A stretch of DNA of 64,000 bases from QWQI01 sp964608915. Its GTDB lineage: Bacteria; Planctomycetota; Planctomycetia; Isosphaerales; Isosphaeraceae. A program made the position numbers and the translations under genes. The notes under the pieces are model-generated. The model made no database searches, was not told the DNA's origin, and worked only from the letters and a program-made list of their open reading frames with translations. Where the stretch lies: contig CAZSQA010000017.1 in NCBI GenBank assembly GCA_964608915.1, forward strand, positions 1-64,000. The letters are read 5' to 3'. Within the stretch, counting starts at the first letter, position 1. The number at the start of each line of letters is the position of its first letter. This document shows, one piece after another, positions 16,922 through 27,172 of this stretch.

Positions 16922-19009
16922 TCAGGACGATTTCTTTTTCGTGGTTTCGCTTTCCGAAGGTGGCGTCCAATCGTCCGGCAATCCGGCTTTTTTGCGCAGC
17001 GATTTCATCCAGTCTTCGCGGCCCTTGTTTTCGGCTTCAGCCATGGCGGTCTGCACCAGCCGTGGGAATGGCCCCATCGCGCCGTAGAGCTGTTCCGGAG
17101 ATACGCCCTTGCGGTTCGCGACCGAGACGACGTAATAGAACCGGTGCGTGGCGTTGGGCTCGACGGCGACTTCCTTGTCCTTCAGTGCGAACGCGGCATC
17201 CACGAGGGTTTTGCCGGCTTCGTTGAGTTCGAGGAAAGTACCTTCACGAACCGTTGCACTGAAGCTGCTGGGGATGATCTTCGAAGTCGGCGCCGTGACG
17301 ATGATCTGCTTCTTTTCGGCATCGGCGACGGCCTTGAGGTCTCCGCCTTTCGCTTTCACGGCATCGGCGAAGGCCTTCGCGTCTTTTTCCGCCGCCTCGC
17401 GTGCCTTGCGCAGCTTCCAGTAGGCTTCCACAGCAGGCCTGGCTTCGTCGAAAGCCGGCACGTGGGCGGCTTCGTCGGCGACCTTCCAGATCATGTAGCG
17501 GCGGCCGCCGACCGTGGTGAACAGCGTCGGCGTGAACTCCCGGAACGTCTCGGCGAAGATCTCCGTGGTGAAGTTCTCGCCAAGGTCACCGATTTCGGTT
17601 CCCAGGCGGGCATCGGCGATCGCGCCGAGCTCCAGCACGGCGTCGGGGGCCGAAGCCTCTTCGCTGGAGATCGCACTGGTCTTTTCGTAAGTCAGTTCGA
17701 GCTTCTTGACGGCTTCGACGAGCTTCGCCGAATCGTACTTCGGCAGCGGCTTGTCGCCCGCCTGACCTTCGTCACGGGCGGCGTCGTTCTCTTCCTCGAC
17801 CGCCGCGACGGAGTCGGCGAACGGATTCATGACATCTTCACGCAGTTCGCCGAATTTACGGTCGATTTCGGCCCGGGCGTCTTCCCGCGAGATTTCCTCG
17901 ACGAGCGAGCTGCGGACTTCGTCGAGGGTCCGGAACCGGGGCCCTTCCGCCGGGGCGGGCGGTACGTTGGCGTCGGCGGGGCCTTTCGGCGTCAATTTGG
18001 TTTCGGCATCGCCCTGAAAGAGATCCTGAGGCAGCGGGCTCAATCGAAGCCGTTCTTCGGGCGTCAGAGGCGGCAGGGTGAAGTCGGCTTCCTTGCGACT
18101 TTCATAGACTTCTTGGATCTTCGCTTCGGTCAGACCGGCAGCGATCCGGGTCGCAACCTGGTTCGTATCGGCCGAAATCGCTTCGACTTGAACCCGGCGG
18201 GGAATCTTGAAAGCCGGTGCCGGAGAGGTCCGTTTCGGCTCGACGTTCTTGCCCTGTTCGAACAGTTCTTTCAGGTCGGCTTCGGAGGGAGTGCCGACCT
18301 TGTCCAGATAACTGTCGACCGGGAAGGCCACGGCGTTCACGGAGAGCGTCTCGGCCTGCGAACGGTAGAGTTCGTAGACGTCCATCGGGCTGACTTCAGT
18401 CCCGCCGCCGAGCGTGCGGACCTGCAGCAGCCGAAGCTGGTTGCCGATCGCGTTGAGCAGATACTGGTCCGGAACGCGGGTCGCGAAAAACGACTGGTAG
18501 GTGCGGTCCAGGTCCGCGGATGTGACCGACCCGATACGATCGCGGAAGGTCTTCATCGTGGCTTCGGAACCGCCCAGGCCCAGGCTCTGGAGCAGAATCT
18601 GCACAGGCGCTTCACGCAGCCAGGTTTTGGTCGATTCCAGATCGACCGGAATGCCCAGCCGGTCGGCTTCGTTTTCGAGGATCACGGCGTCCACGATGGA
18701 ACGGTCGTCGGTCGGCCCGAAGATCGACTGGGGGACCGGCAGCCCGATCTGGGCTTCGGCCAGCTTGACGCTCAGGAGCTTGGTGACGAAGTCATTGGCG
18801 AACGCCCTCTGGTTCGCCATCTCGCCGATCCGGCTCGACTTGACTTCCTTGCCGAAAAGCTTCGCGACGACTTCGTCCTGAAGCGGGCCGGAGGACCGGG
18901 AGCCCAGAAAATTCATGAGGCTGTCCGAGATGACGAAGACGAACATCGCCATCAGCGCGAACACGGCCAACATCGGTTTCTGGTAACGACGAAACGTCTC
19001 GAAGGGCAT
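16922..19009 (-). CDS. SurA/PpiD-like membrane-anchored protein
   Basis: 695 residues. The N-terminus MPFETFRRYQKPMLAVFALMAMFVFVI is a cytoplasmic stub plus a single membrane helix, as in PpiD. The following 200 residues are helical and resemble SurA_N domains (GKEVKSSRIGEM-NQ, ADRLGIPVD, YQSFFATRVP). The central part is Pro- and Glu-rich and the C-terminal 180 residues resemble a rotamase-like fold (YMIWKVADEAAHVPAFDEARPAVEAYW). It should be a periplasm-facing folding factor or scaffold. No clear parvulin active-site signature was found, so activity is unproven. GAGG lies 7 bases before the ATG. It diverges from topA. Confidence 0.75.
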   Translation of the reverse strand: MPFETFRRYQKPMLAVFALMAMFVFVISDSLMNFLGSRSSGPLQDEVVAKLFGKEVKSSRIGEMANQRAFANDFVTKLLSVKLAEAQIGLPVPQSIFGPTDDRSIVDAVILENEADRLGIPVDLESTKTWLREAPVQILLQSLGLGGSEATMKTFRDRIGSVTSADLDRTYQSFFATRVPDQYLLNAIGNQLRLLQVRTLGGGTEVSPMDVYELYRSQAETLSVNAVAFPVDSYLDKVGTPSEADLKELFEQGKNVEPKRTSPAPAFKIPRRVQVEAISADTNQVATRIAAGLTEAKIQEVYESRKEADFTLPPLTPEERLRLSPLPQDLFQGDAETKLTPKGPADANVPPAPAEGPRFRTLDEVRSSLVEEISREDARAEIDRKFGELREDVMNPFADSVAAVEEENDAARDEGQAGDKPLPKYDSAKLVEAVKKLELTYEKTSAISSEEASAPDAVLELGAIADARLGTEIGDLGENFTTEIFAETFREFTPTLFTTVGGRRYMIWKVADEAAHVPAFDEARPAVEAYWKLRKAREAAEKDAKAFADAVKAKGGDLKAVADAEKKQIIVTAPTSKIIPSSFSATVREGTFLELNEAGKTLVDAAFALKDKEVAVEPNATHRFYYVVSVANRKGVSPEQLYGAMGPFPRLVQTAMAEAENKGREDWMKSLRKKAGLPDDWTPPSESETTKKKSS

Positions 19010-19354
19010 ACGGCGACCTCAATGACGCGGACGCAGGAGCCGGATAGAACCGGCCGGGATCGATACACGATTGGACCCATCAAATTAGTCGATCCGGCCG
19101 CAAAACGCAAGGCGGGGAACCGGACCGATTCCGTTGCGTCCCTCTTGACAGATCGTGGCCCAGCGGATAATCCATCAAAAAACGAAGGTTCCTCGTGGCA
19201 CGGATCTCGGACGGGGTTTCGATTCCATCTTCGATCGTCACCGCTGCGAAATCGCTCAGCGATCTCGCCTGTGAATCGTGTCCTCCCGAGCGATCCGCTC
19301 CGATCCCGGGTTCGCCAGAGAATCCCCAAGTCCCGACGGAAGGTTGTTGTCAAA
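19010..19354. other. Divergent intergenic region upstream of topA
   Basis: 345 bases between the divergent SurA-like gene and topA. An open frame continues through it into topA, but it has no coding signature. No terminator or RNA was seen; promoters for both genes must lie here. Confidence 0.5.
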
Positions 19355-22162
19355 GTGGCACGAAAACGAGCCGAATCCGCGGAAACGAAGCCGAAAAAAG
19401 CGAAGAGCCCGGCCTCGAAAGCGAAATCCGCCTCGAAAAGTAAGGCGGTCGAAACCGGAACCGCGTCAGCCCCTCGGGCTGCACGATCCGGAGCGACTCG
19501 CGATCTGGTCATCGTCGAAAGCCCCAAGAAAGCCAAGTCGATCAATAAATTCCTCGGCCCGGCCTTCGTCGTGAAGGCGAGCATGGGCCACGTCCGCGAC
19601 CTTCCGGACCGCAAGCTCGGCATCGATGTCGAAAATGGCTTCGCGCCGACTTACGAAATCATGTCGGACAAAAAGGACACCATCGACGACCTCCGAAAGG
19701 AAGCCGACAGGGCCCGCACCGTCTACATGGCGACTGACCCGGACCGCGAAGGCGAAGCCATCGCATGGCACCTCCAGGCCGCTCTGGACTTGCCCGACGA
19801 TCGCGTTCGCCGCGTCATGTTCTACGAAATCACCGAAAAAGCCGTCAAAGAAGCCTTCAACCACGCGACCGACATCAATCTGGACAAGGTCAACGCCCAG
19901 CAGGCCCGCCGCCTGCTCGACCGCGTCGTGGGTTACGAAGTCTCTCCCCTGCTCTGGAAAAAAGTCTTTCGTGGTCTCTCCGCCGGCCGGGTCCAGTCGG
20001 TCGCCGTCCGCCTGATCGCCGAACGCGAAAAAGACATCGCGGCCTTCGTCTCCGAAGAATACTGGAAAATCACAGCGACCCTTTCCACCGATTCCGCCGT
20101 CGCGAAACGAGTCGCCGAAGAACTCGCCAAATCTCTGACCAAAGCCGAAGACGACGACGCCCCCTTCGACGAGGACGACGAAACGCCTCCGGAAACCCCC
20201 AAGGCCAAATACGTTCTGCCCGAACTCGCGTTCGAGGCCCTGCTCACACAGTGGAAGGGCAAAACCCTCAAATTCGGCGGCGGAGCCGAAGGCGATTCCA
20301 TCTCCGGCCAGGCTCAGGCCGAGGCCATCGTCCAGGCTCTCGAAAGTGCCGCCTGGAGCGTCGATTCGGTCGAGCAGGAAGACCGTAACGACCGCCCCGA
20401 CGCCCCCTTCAAAACCAGTACCCTGCAACAGCAGGCGGCGATTCGCCTGAGGTGGTCGGGCAAACGGACGATGAAGGTCGCCCAGGAGCTTTACGAAGGG
20501 ATCGACGTCGGCGGCGACGGCCCCGTCGGTCTCATCACCTACATGCGGACGGACAGTCTCCGTGTCAGCGACGACGCCCTCAAGAGCGTGCGTGAGATGA
20601 TCGAGACGAAGTATGGTCCCAGGTATCTGCCTGATAAACCGAATCGATTCGCCGCCGGCAAACTCGCGCAGGAAGCTCACGAAGCGATCCGGCCCACGGA
20701 ATTGAAATATGACCCCGAAAAGGTCAAGAACGCCCTTTCCGCTGATCAGTACAAGCTTTACGCGCTGATTTTCCGTCGGTTCGTCGCCAGCCAGATGACG
20801 CCCGCCATCTTCGCCTTCACGAACGTGAAGGTCAAAGCCGACGAAGGCATCTTCTCCGCCCAGGGCAAAATCCTCAAATTCGACGGATACCGCAAAGTCC
20901 TGGCCTCCGCGGGCAGGCAGGAAGACGCGGTTCTGCCGGATCTCGCCGTCGGGCAAAAGCTGCACAAGGCAAGGCTTGCGCCGTCGCAGCACCGCACCCA
21001 GCCGCCGCCCCGATATTCTGAAGCCACGCTCATCAAGGCTCTGGAAAAGGAAAGCATCGGCCGCCCCAGCACTTATGCGCCGATCATCGAAACCATCCAG
21101 ACCAAGAAATACGTCGAACAAAAAGAACGCCGGTTCCACGCGACAAATCTCGGCATGGCCGTGACGGATCTGCTCGTCAAGCATTTTCCGAAGATCATGG
21201 ACGTCAAGTTCACGGCGAAAATGGAAGACGATCTCGACCGGATCGCCGAACATGAAGCCAACATGACGGCCATTCTCGAGGATTTCTACGTCCCATTCCA
21301 CGAAACCCTCAAAGTCGCCGAAAAGGAAATGGAACGGGCGGCGCTCCCTTCCGACGTGAAGTGCCCCGAATGCGGCGCCCCCATGCAGGTCAAGTTCAGC
21401 AGCAAGGGCGACTTCCTCGGCTGCTCGCGCTACCCCGAGTGCAAGACCACCCAGCCGCTCTCGGGCGAACGGAAAAAGGCCGAAGTCACCGAATTCTCGT
21501 GCGGCAAGTGCGGCAAACCGCTCCTCAAACGCGAGAACAAACGGGGCGAATATCTTGCCTGCTCGGGATATCCCGACTGCAAGGAAATCTACAACATCGG
21601 GGCCGACGGCAAGCCGGTTCCCGCTGCCCAGGAGACCGAATACTCGTGCGACAAGTGCGGCAAGCCCATGATCTTGCGTACCAGCGCACGGGGGCCGTTC
21701 TTCGGCTGCTCCGGTTATCCCAAATGCCGTAACCTCCTGCCCGCCGACGATCAGGGGCGCCCGATCCGGCCCGTCGTCGTGAACGTGCCCTGCCCCAAGT
21801 GCTCCGGGCCGATGACGATCAAACAAGGCAAGCGGGGCTCGTTCCTCGGCTGCTCCAATTACCCGAAATGCCGCGGCACGGCCCAGATCACCGACGAGAT
21901 GAAAGAGGCCAACCCGGAACTGGCTGCACCCCCGCCAGTTGCCCGCAAGGGGCCCGACCTCAAATCGGTCAAGCCGGAAGAAAAATGCCCGGAATGCGAC
22001 GGCGACATGACCGTGCGCGCCGGCCGCAGGGGCTTCTTCCTCGGCTGTGCCAAATATCCCAAATGCAAGGGCACCAAGGAGCCCGGGCCGATCACGCTTT
22101 CGCGCATCCAGGCCGCGATCGACGAAGCCGAAGCCGCCGCGCCCGAAGGGGCCAGCGAATGA
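19355..22162 (+). CDS. topA: DNA topoisomerase I
   Basis: 935-residue type IA topoisomerase that relaxes negative supercoils. After a Lys/Ala/Ser-rich tail of about 45 residues comes the TOPRIM domain, with VIVESPKKAKSI (catalytic Glu) and TDPDREGEAIAWH (DxDxE). Then follow GRVQSVAVRLI and the active site TYMRTDS with the nucleophilic Tyr. A Glu/Asp-rich insertion lies around residues 265-290. The C-terminus has five consecutive four-Cys zinc ribbons (CPEC, CGKC, CDKC, CPKC and CPEC starts). The GTG at 19355 is the likely start, with GAAGG about 11 bases upstream. It ends one base before the convergent cyclo-ligase gene. Confidence 0.93.
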   Translation: MARKRAESAETKPKKAKSPASKAKSASKSKAVETGTASAPRAARSGATRDLVIVESPKKAKSINKFLGPAFVVKASMGHVRDLPDRKLGIDVENGFAPTYEIMSDKKDTIDDLRKEADRARTVYMATDPDREGEAIAWHLQAALDLPDDRVRRVMFYEITEKAVKEAFNHATDINLDKVNAQQARRLLDRVVGYEVSPLLWKKVFRGLSAGRVQSVAVRLIAEREKDIAAFVSEEYWKITATLSTDSAVAKRVAEELAKSLTKAEDDDAPFDEDDETPPETPKAKYVLPELAFEALLTQWKGKTLKFGGGAEGDSISGQAQAEAIVQALESAAWSVDSVEQEDRNDRPDAPFKTSTLQQQAAIRLRWSGKRTMKVAQELYEGIDVGGDGPVGLITYMRTDSLRVSDDALKSVREMIETKYGPRYLPDKPNRFAAGKLAQEAHEAIRPTELKYDPEKVKNALSADQYKLYALIFRRFVASQMTPAIFAFTNVKVKADEGIFSAQGKILKFDGYRKVLASAGRQEDAVLPDLAVGQKLHKARLAPSQHRTQPPPRYSEATLIKALEKESIGRPSTYAPIIETIQTKKYVEQKERRFHATNLGMAVTDLLVKHFPKIMDVKFTAKMEDDLDRIAEHEANMTAILEDFYVPFHETLKVAEKEMERAALPSDVKCPECGAPMQVKFSSKGDFLGCSRYPECKTTQPLSGERKKAEVTEFSCGKCGKPLLKRENKRGEYLACSGYPDCKEIYNIGADGKPVPAAQETEYSCDKCGKPMILRTSARGPFFGCSGYPKCRNLLPADDQGRPIRPVVVNVPCPKCSGPMTIKQGKRGSFLGCSNYPKCRGTAQITDEMKEANPELAAPPPVARKGPDLKSVKPEEKCPECDGDMTVRAGRRGFFLGCAKYPKCKGTKEPGPITLSRIQAAIDEAEAAAPEGASE

Positions 22163-22163
22163 G

Positions 22164-22802
22164 TCAGGATTCGTAAGAAACATTCCGGCCGGCGCGAACA
22201 TCGCGGCACTCCCTCAAACCCTTATCTGGACTCAGGATCGCATGCACCTTGCGATCCCATGAGTCCTGAGGCACTTCGTCCACGACCTGCTGGTCATAAC
22301 AAACTCCGATCCGCAGCACACTTTCCGGCACCTTCGCCAGGGTGCGGTCGTAAAAACCTGCACCCCGGCCCAGCCTTCCACCCTGCAAGTCGAAGGCCAG
22401 CCCTGGCACCAGAATCACAGCCACCGTGTCCGCGCCGGAATCCGGAAGATCGATTCGGGGCTGCGCCAAACCTTTGCCATCGAATTCGAGTTCTCGCACA
22501 GGATCCGACACCTGGCGGAACTCGAGCGATCGATCTTCCCAGTTCAGTCGCGGCAGACCGATTTTGATCCCCGAGACCATGAGACCGGTCAGCCAGTCGC
22601 GAAAATCAGGCTCTTCCGGCAAAGTCGGCCAAAATGCCCATATGCCACGATCCGAAGAAATTCTCGAATTCCGAATGACCATGTCGAGCCCCGCGACGAG
22701 CTTCCCTTCGACATTCCGCCGCTCGCTAACGTCTACGAAAGCCATTCTGACGGCATCTCGTATCTCTCTTCTAAGACGGATCTTGCGTTCGCGAACCTGC
22801 AC
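22164..22802 (-). CDS. 5-formyltetrahydrofolate cyclo-ligase
   Basis: 212-residue ATP-dependent enzyme converting 5-formyl-THF to 5,10-methenyl-THF. Visible are an N-terminal basic helix (RKIRLRREI), GIWAFWPTLPEEPDF, IKIGLPRL, VILVPGLAFD and the nucleotide-binding signature GRLGRGAGFYDR. GTG 22802 is chosen as the start: AAGGAG sits six bases before it and the protein then has family length. A longer frame to 22952 adds unrelated residues. Confidence 0.88.
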   Translation of the reverse strand: MQVRERKIRLRREIRDAVRMAFVDVSERRNVEGKLVAGLDMVIRNSRISSDRGIWAFWPTLPEEPDFRDWLTGLMVSGIKIGLPRLNWEDRSLEFRQVSDPVRELEFDGKGLAQPRIDLPDSGADTVAVILVPGLAFDLQGGRLGRGAGFYDRTLAKVPESVLRIGVCYDQQVVDEVPQDSWDRKVHAILSPDKGLRECRDVRAGRNVSYES

Positions 22803-22980
22803 AGCGGACTCCTTCGCGTCGAGAATCAGCGAATCTCGAACATTGATGCGCCTGACATGAGTAGTTATCGTGAATCTCGCGGCTCGGAAACCGCCGATTT
22901 CCTCGAAATCGGCCCCGTCTCGGTCCTGCGGTTCCGAACAGAGCGATCTCAAGCCATAACCCCCGAACAGGCAGAAGCAT

Positions 22981-23403
22981 ATGCGAACGGATCTGAGGCA
23001 CTTCTTCCTGATCGCCGGCTTATTGCTCGCGGGCCCGGCAGCCGGTCATGATCCGGAACCACTCGTCAAGGTTCAAGTGCTGGCCAAATCGACGGAATCG
23101 TGGGACGGCACGGACCTGCCCGACTTTTCCGATGCCCAGACCGAAGTGACGATGCTGAAGATCACGATCGCGCCGAAGTCGACCATGGACATGCACAAAC
23201 ACCCGGTCATCAATGCCGGCTACATGCTCTCGGGAGCACTCACGGTTCATTCGGAAAACGGCCGGATCCTGAAGATCAAAGAAGGCGACGCGATCGTCGA
23301 AATGGTCGACCGCTGGCACTACGGCGTGAACGAAGGAAGCAGCCCGGCCACGATTCTGGTCACTTACTTCGGCCCGTTCGGCGCGAAGCTGTCGATCAAG
23401 AAA

Positions 23404-23433
<30 letters not shown>
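22981..23433 (+). CDS. Exported cupin-domain protein
   Basis: 150 residues with a signal peptide (RHFFLIAGLLLAGPAAG) and one cupin barrel. The metal-binding motif 1 is MHKHPVINAGYMLSGALTV (two His) and motif 2 is GDAIVEMVDRWHYGVNEGSSPA with a later His. Single-domain secreted cupins often bind a metal and a small acid or sugar; the ligand cannot be deduced. The last 30 bases overlap the convergent gene at 23404. Confidence 0.85.
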
Positions 23434-23835
<402 letters not shown>

Positions 23836-24395
23836 TTTCCGAAAGCCCCGGTATTCATTTGACTTACATGATTTCGCAAGGCATCGTCATGCCCGAAATG
23901 CTCGGTCGATAGACCAAGGGCACGTGACCGAACGGCTTGACGAAGCCCGAGCGAAAATGGCCAGAGGAATCGACCCGAGAGGAATGGAAATCCTCCGCGA
24001 ATGCCGTTGCGGACGTTTTTGAGAACCCGTTTTTAAGGTGGGTGCCTAGAGCCACATTCCCAGAGGAATCAACTCGATCGGCTCCCTACGGGTGCACATT
24101 GGTTCGCCAAAATTGACGTCCCTGACGAACACGGCAGAGGATACGACCAGTCTAAGCGATCATGGCGGGAAATCAAGACCGGAACTTCGGCCCGGTGTCG
24201 AACCGTCCTGATCGAACGGCACCGATTCGCAAGCCATAAAAACCGATCAGGGCGGCGATTCGCGTCGTTTGCCGGAACCGCCCATTCGACGGAAATCACG
24301 CTCTCAGGCCTTTTCGGGATACGACGAAAAGCCTGGTCCAGCACTATTGCGGACCAGGCTCTCGTAAGATTGGGCGCGACGATCGACGGGTCGGA
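23836..24395. other. Intergenic region, mostly featureless
   Basis: 560 bases. Apart from the terminator at 24327-24360 I see only short minus-strand frames without ribosome binding sites (for example 23864-24055). The piece 23990-24060 is locally T- and A-rich. No RNA gene could be identified by eye. Confidence 0.45.
24327..24360 (-). terminator. Intrinsic terminator of the DUF4912 gene
   Basis: Reading the minus strand, AGCCTGGTCC and GGACCAGGCT form a 10-bp stem with an 11-base loop, followed by TTTT. It lies about 35 bases beyond the stop of the DUF4912 gene. Confidence 0.85.
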
Positions 24396-25487
24396 TCAAT
24401 AATCCGACGAGTCGTGAACGTGCGGCTCCATGACTTTCGTGTTTCGCTCCACGGCCAGAATCACGGTCTTTTCCTCACCGCCATCGGCTGATGAAGCCAC
24501 GGCCGGGATGATCTGCCGGGAATCGGGCAGGTGGAACCTGACGCTGAAGCTGCCGTCCGGCTCGATGGGTACCGGCTCGCCCTGAAGCGTGAGCCGGGCG
24601 GTCGGATTGGTCATGCCATAGACGACGATTTCGGCATCGATTTCGAACTTCAGAGGCGCATCCTGATGCGTCAGGTACGTCGTGGGCAGGTGGGTCAGCG
24701 ACGTTTTGTGGATCGGCTGATGGAACCGGTCTTCGAACAGTTCGATGAGTTCGTTGGAAAGCTGCTGCGAGGCCGGATCGTTCTGTCGGCCCTGAATGCG
24801 GTGAATTTCCTGTTGTGCGACATTCCAGTCTTCCTCGATGGAAGTCGACATGGAAACCGGCGGCATCTGGACGATGTTCGACTTCGCCACGATGAAGAAA
24901 CTGCCGCGGCGCGAAAGGAAGCCGAGATCCACGCGATACCGCCTGCCAGGGCAAGCGATGTTCACGTACCAGTTGTTCGCGTCGGACTGGATGAACTCAT
25001 CCCGCTCGTGACGTTCGCAAAGGGTGCTGGTGTCTTCGCTGGTCACGTCCATGACGCGCAGGGCCGGCCTGGAACCATGCCACTGCTGTCCCATGGCGGC
25101 ACGTGCCCGTTCGACGGTGGAGGTGCCGATTTCCCAATAGGCATGAATCCAGTAAGGATCCCGGGCGACGGCGAGCAGCCTGTCACGCGATCCGTTGTTC
25201 TGAATCCTGCCATGCCAGGGACGAAGCGCCAATCGATCGGAAACGCCAGCTTCGCCGGAGCCATTCGGCACATCGGCCGACATCGCCCCTTTACGCTTTT
25301 TCGCACGGACCACGTCCGATACGTCAGTCCGTCCCTGCAGTGGGCTGGTGGGCTGACCTTCGGCTGGTATGGACAGAGCGCGGATCAATTGATCCTTACG
25401 CATCGCATGCCAGCCGGGAATTCCTTTGTCCCGAGCGATGCGTGCCAGATTTTTCTTGGTTTGATCGTGAATCGAATCGTTCGACAT
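24396..25487 (-). CDS. DUF4912 domain protein with Rho-N-like start
   Basis: 363 residues. Residues 5-40 (KKNLARIARDKGIPGWHAMRKDQLIRAL) resemble the Rho N-terminal/SAP-like helical motif that binds nucleic acid. The middle (residues about 85-205) is the DUF4912 domain: RDRLLAVARDPYWIHAYWEI, ALRVMDVT, then NNWYVNIACPGRRYRVDLGFLSRRGSFF. The C-terminal part (ALKFEIDAEIVVYGMTNPTARLTLQGEPV) looks like an Ig-like β fold. The domain's function is not known. A GGAG sits 7 bases before ATG 25487. Confidence 0.82.
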   Translation of the reverse strand: MSNDSIHDQTKKNLARIARDKGIPGWHAMRKDQLIRALSIPAEGQPTSPLQGRTDVSDVVRAKKRKGAMSADVPNGSGEAGVSDRLALRPWHGRIQNNGSRDRLLAVARDPYWIHAYWEIGTSTVERARAAMGQQWHGSRPALRVMDVTSEDTSTLCERHERDEFIQSDANNWYVNIACPGRRYRVDLGFLSRRGSFFIVAKSNIVQMPPVSMSTSIEEDWNVAQQEIHRIQGRQNDPASQQLSNELIELFEDRFHQPIHKTSLTHLPTTYLTHQDAPLKFEIDAEIVVYGMTNPTARLTLQGEPVPIEPDGSFSVRFHLPDSRQIIPAVASSADGGEEKTVILAVERNTKVMEPHVHDSSDY

Positions 25488-25987
25488 CGGGCTTCTCCGT
25501 ATAACTATCGGATCACGCCTGTGATGATACCGTCGAAGATCGTCGTCCTTGACCCGGAGCGAGTCCATCGGAGGGCATGGAGACACTGTCGTCGCAGGAA
25601 GGCGACCGTCGTGCCGTGATGTTCGGATTGGCGGCGGACTGAGATGTAGATGATCTGAAGGACAGGTAGGTAATTGAGGTGTAACAAGAACCGAAACGAA
25701 ATGTCAAGCCCCGTGAATCGATTTTTCTGATGACCGAAGTTCGCAAGGGGTTTTCGTCGCGTGAACCGCTTACGAGCCGAACCACGCCACCGGTGCCACT
25801 TCGCATTACGCATCAACAGTTTACGAGGCGTGCGAATTCGCCGAAACGCCCGTCCGTCCGGAACAAAAAAACCGCGTCGAATTCGACATTGTGAAATTTT
25901 TCGCATTTTTCTTGGCCGGTATGTTGACACCGTTCGGTGCGGGTCGATACCTTATGCCATCGCTCAGTGGTTCCGAAAACAAATCCC
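25488..25987. other. Divergent intergenic region before the ATP synthase operon
   Basis: 500 bases. It carries the promoter candidate at 25924 for the atp genes. A stretch rich in A/T (25855-25925) lies just upstream of it. No gene or RNA was recognised. Confidence 0.5.
25924..25953 (+). promoter_or_regulatory. Candidate promoter of the atp operon
   Basis: A perfect TTGACA -35 box at 25924-25929, with a weak -10 match within GATACCTTAT about 16-18 bases downstream, roughly 40 bases before the first atp start codon. Confidence 0.5.
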
Positions 25988-26218
25988 ATGCCCGTATACG
26001 ATGCCCGGACTTTCGCTGAAGCCTACAGGATCGCATCTCGCGTCATCTCCATGGCTCTCGGCTGTATCGTACCGGCGACGCTCGGGTATCTGTTGGATCG
26101 CTGGCTGTCCATCTCGCCTGTGTGCGTGACGATCGGCAGTCTTCTCGGGTTCCTGTCGATGGTTCCCCAGATCCGCAAACTGGCGGCGGAATCGTCGGCG
26201 AATCGCCCCAAACCCTGA
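25988..26218 (+). CDS. AtpI/AtpZ-like small membrane protein
   Basis: 76 residues with two membrane helices (VISMALGCIVPATLGYLLDRWL and VCVTIGSLLGFLSMVPQI). Position at the head of the atp genes and the small two-helix design fit the AtpI/AtpZ group, whose members help c-ring assembly or Mg2+/Ca2+ supply. ATG 25988 is used rather than 25937, since the extra residues are unsupported. The stop lies 17 bases before atpB. Confidence 0.75.
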   Translation: MPVYDARTFAEAYRIASRVISMALGCIVPATLGYLLDRWLSISPVCVTIGSLLGFLSMVPQIRKLAAESSANRPKP

Positions 26219-26235
26219 AATTCCGGATTCTTGCG

Positions 26236-27090
26236 ATGGCAGGTCATAGTCCTCTCGATCACGTCGTCGATCACGATACGATCGAACTCCCGTGGGGTCG
26301 CGTGCTCCATCTCCCGAAGATCGATCTTCCGATCGTCGGTGAGTTTGCGCTGACCAGGTACATGGTGATGGAAGTGATCGCCGCAGCGATCGTGCTTCTG
26401 ATCGCCACGGCTTATGCCCGTCATGTACGACGCAATCACGTGACGAAGGGCGTCGTTCCGAACGTCGTCGAGTCCCTGGTCTATTTCGTGAAGGACAAGA
26501 TCGCCGTACCGGCGATCGGCGACCACGACGCCTACAAATTCCTGCCGTACCTTCTGACGATCTTCTTCTTCGTGCTGGTGAGCAATCTGCTGGGCATGGT
26601 TCCTGGCGGCGCTTCGGCCACCGGCAGCATCGTCGTGACCGGCATGCTTGCCCTGATGACGTTCGTGACGGTTTACCGGGCGGGGTCCGAGATTCACGGT
26701 TACGGCGGATTTTTCACGAATCTGGTTCCTCATCTGGAAGTTCCGGGCGAAATGAGCCTGGAGAAGTTCGGGATGAAGGGGTCAATCAACATTCCGTCCA
26801 CCCTGATGTGGTGCCTGATGTTCGTCATCGAACTGGTCGGGCTCCTGATCAAACACTTCGTGCTGGCCGTGCGTCTGTTCATCAACATGACAGCCGGCCA
26901 CCTGGTGCTCGCAGTCATCCTGGGCTTCATTCTCGAGGCTTCCGGAAGTCTGTTCTACGTCGTCACGCCCGCCAGCGTATTCGGAGCCGTGTTCATCAGT
27001 TGTCTCGAACTGCTGGTCGCGTTTCTCCAGGCGTACATTTTCACGTTCCTGTCGGCCCTGTTCATCGGATCGGTTCTGCACGCTCACTGA
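26236..27090 (+). CDS. atpB: ATP synthase F0 subunit a
   Basis: 284-residue integral membrane subunit forming the two proton half-channels against the c-ring. It has at least five hydrophobic helices. The essential Arg lies in the segment KHFVLAVRLFINMTAGHL, and the C-terminus has the conserved EL-VAFLQAYIFTFLSALFI helix. The ATG at 26236 is preferred; the frame could extend upstream into the AtpI-like gene, which is unlikely. Confidence 0.95.
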   Translation: MAGHSPLDHVVDHDTIELPWGRVLHLPKIDLPIVGEFALTRYMVMEVIAAAIVLLIATAYARHVRRNHVTKGVVPNVVESLVYFVKDKIAVPAIGDHDAYKFLPYLLTIFFFVLVSNLLGMVPGGASATGSIVVTGMLALMTFVTVYRAGSEIHGYGGFFTNLVPHLEVPGEMSLEKFGMKGSINIPSTLMWCLMFVIELVGLLIKHFVLAVRLFINMTAGHLVLAVILGFILEASGSLFYVVTPASVFGAVFISCLELLVAFLQAYIFTFLSALFIGSVLHAH

Positions 27091-27172
27091 TATTCAGGAG
27101 GCGGCTGATCGATACGAGGAATCGGTCCCCGATTCCCCAACCTGCCCTAACCGGCCTGAGGAGTTCTGTTCG

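Noticed and set aside
17144..19354. Giant open frame fused to topA
   Set aside because: It is the antisense of the SurA-like gene followed by non-coding sequence; protein similarity begins only after 19355.
19466..22201. Long minus-strand frame across topA
   Set aside because: Antisense shadow from GC-rich codon bias; the composition is Gly/Phe/Val-rich with no motifs.
23864..24344. Two short minus-strand frames as genes
   Set aside because: No ribosome binding sites, no recognisable domains and weak coding character.
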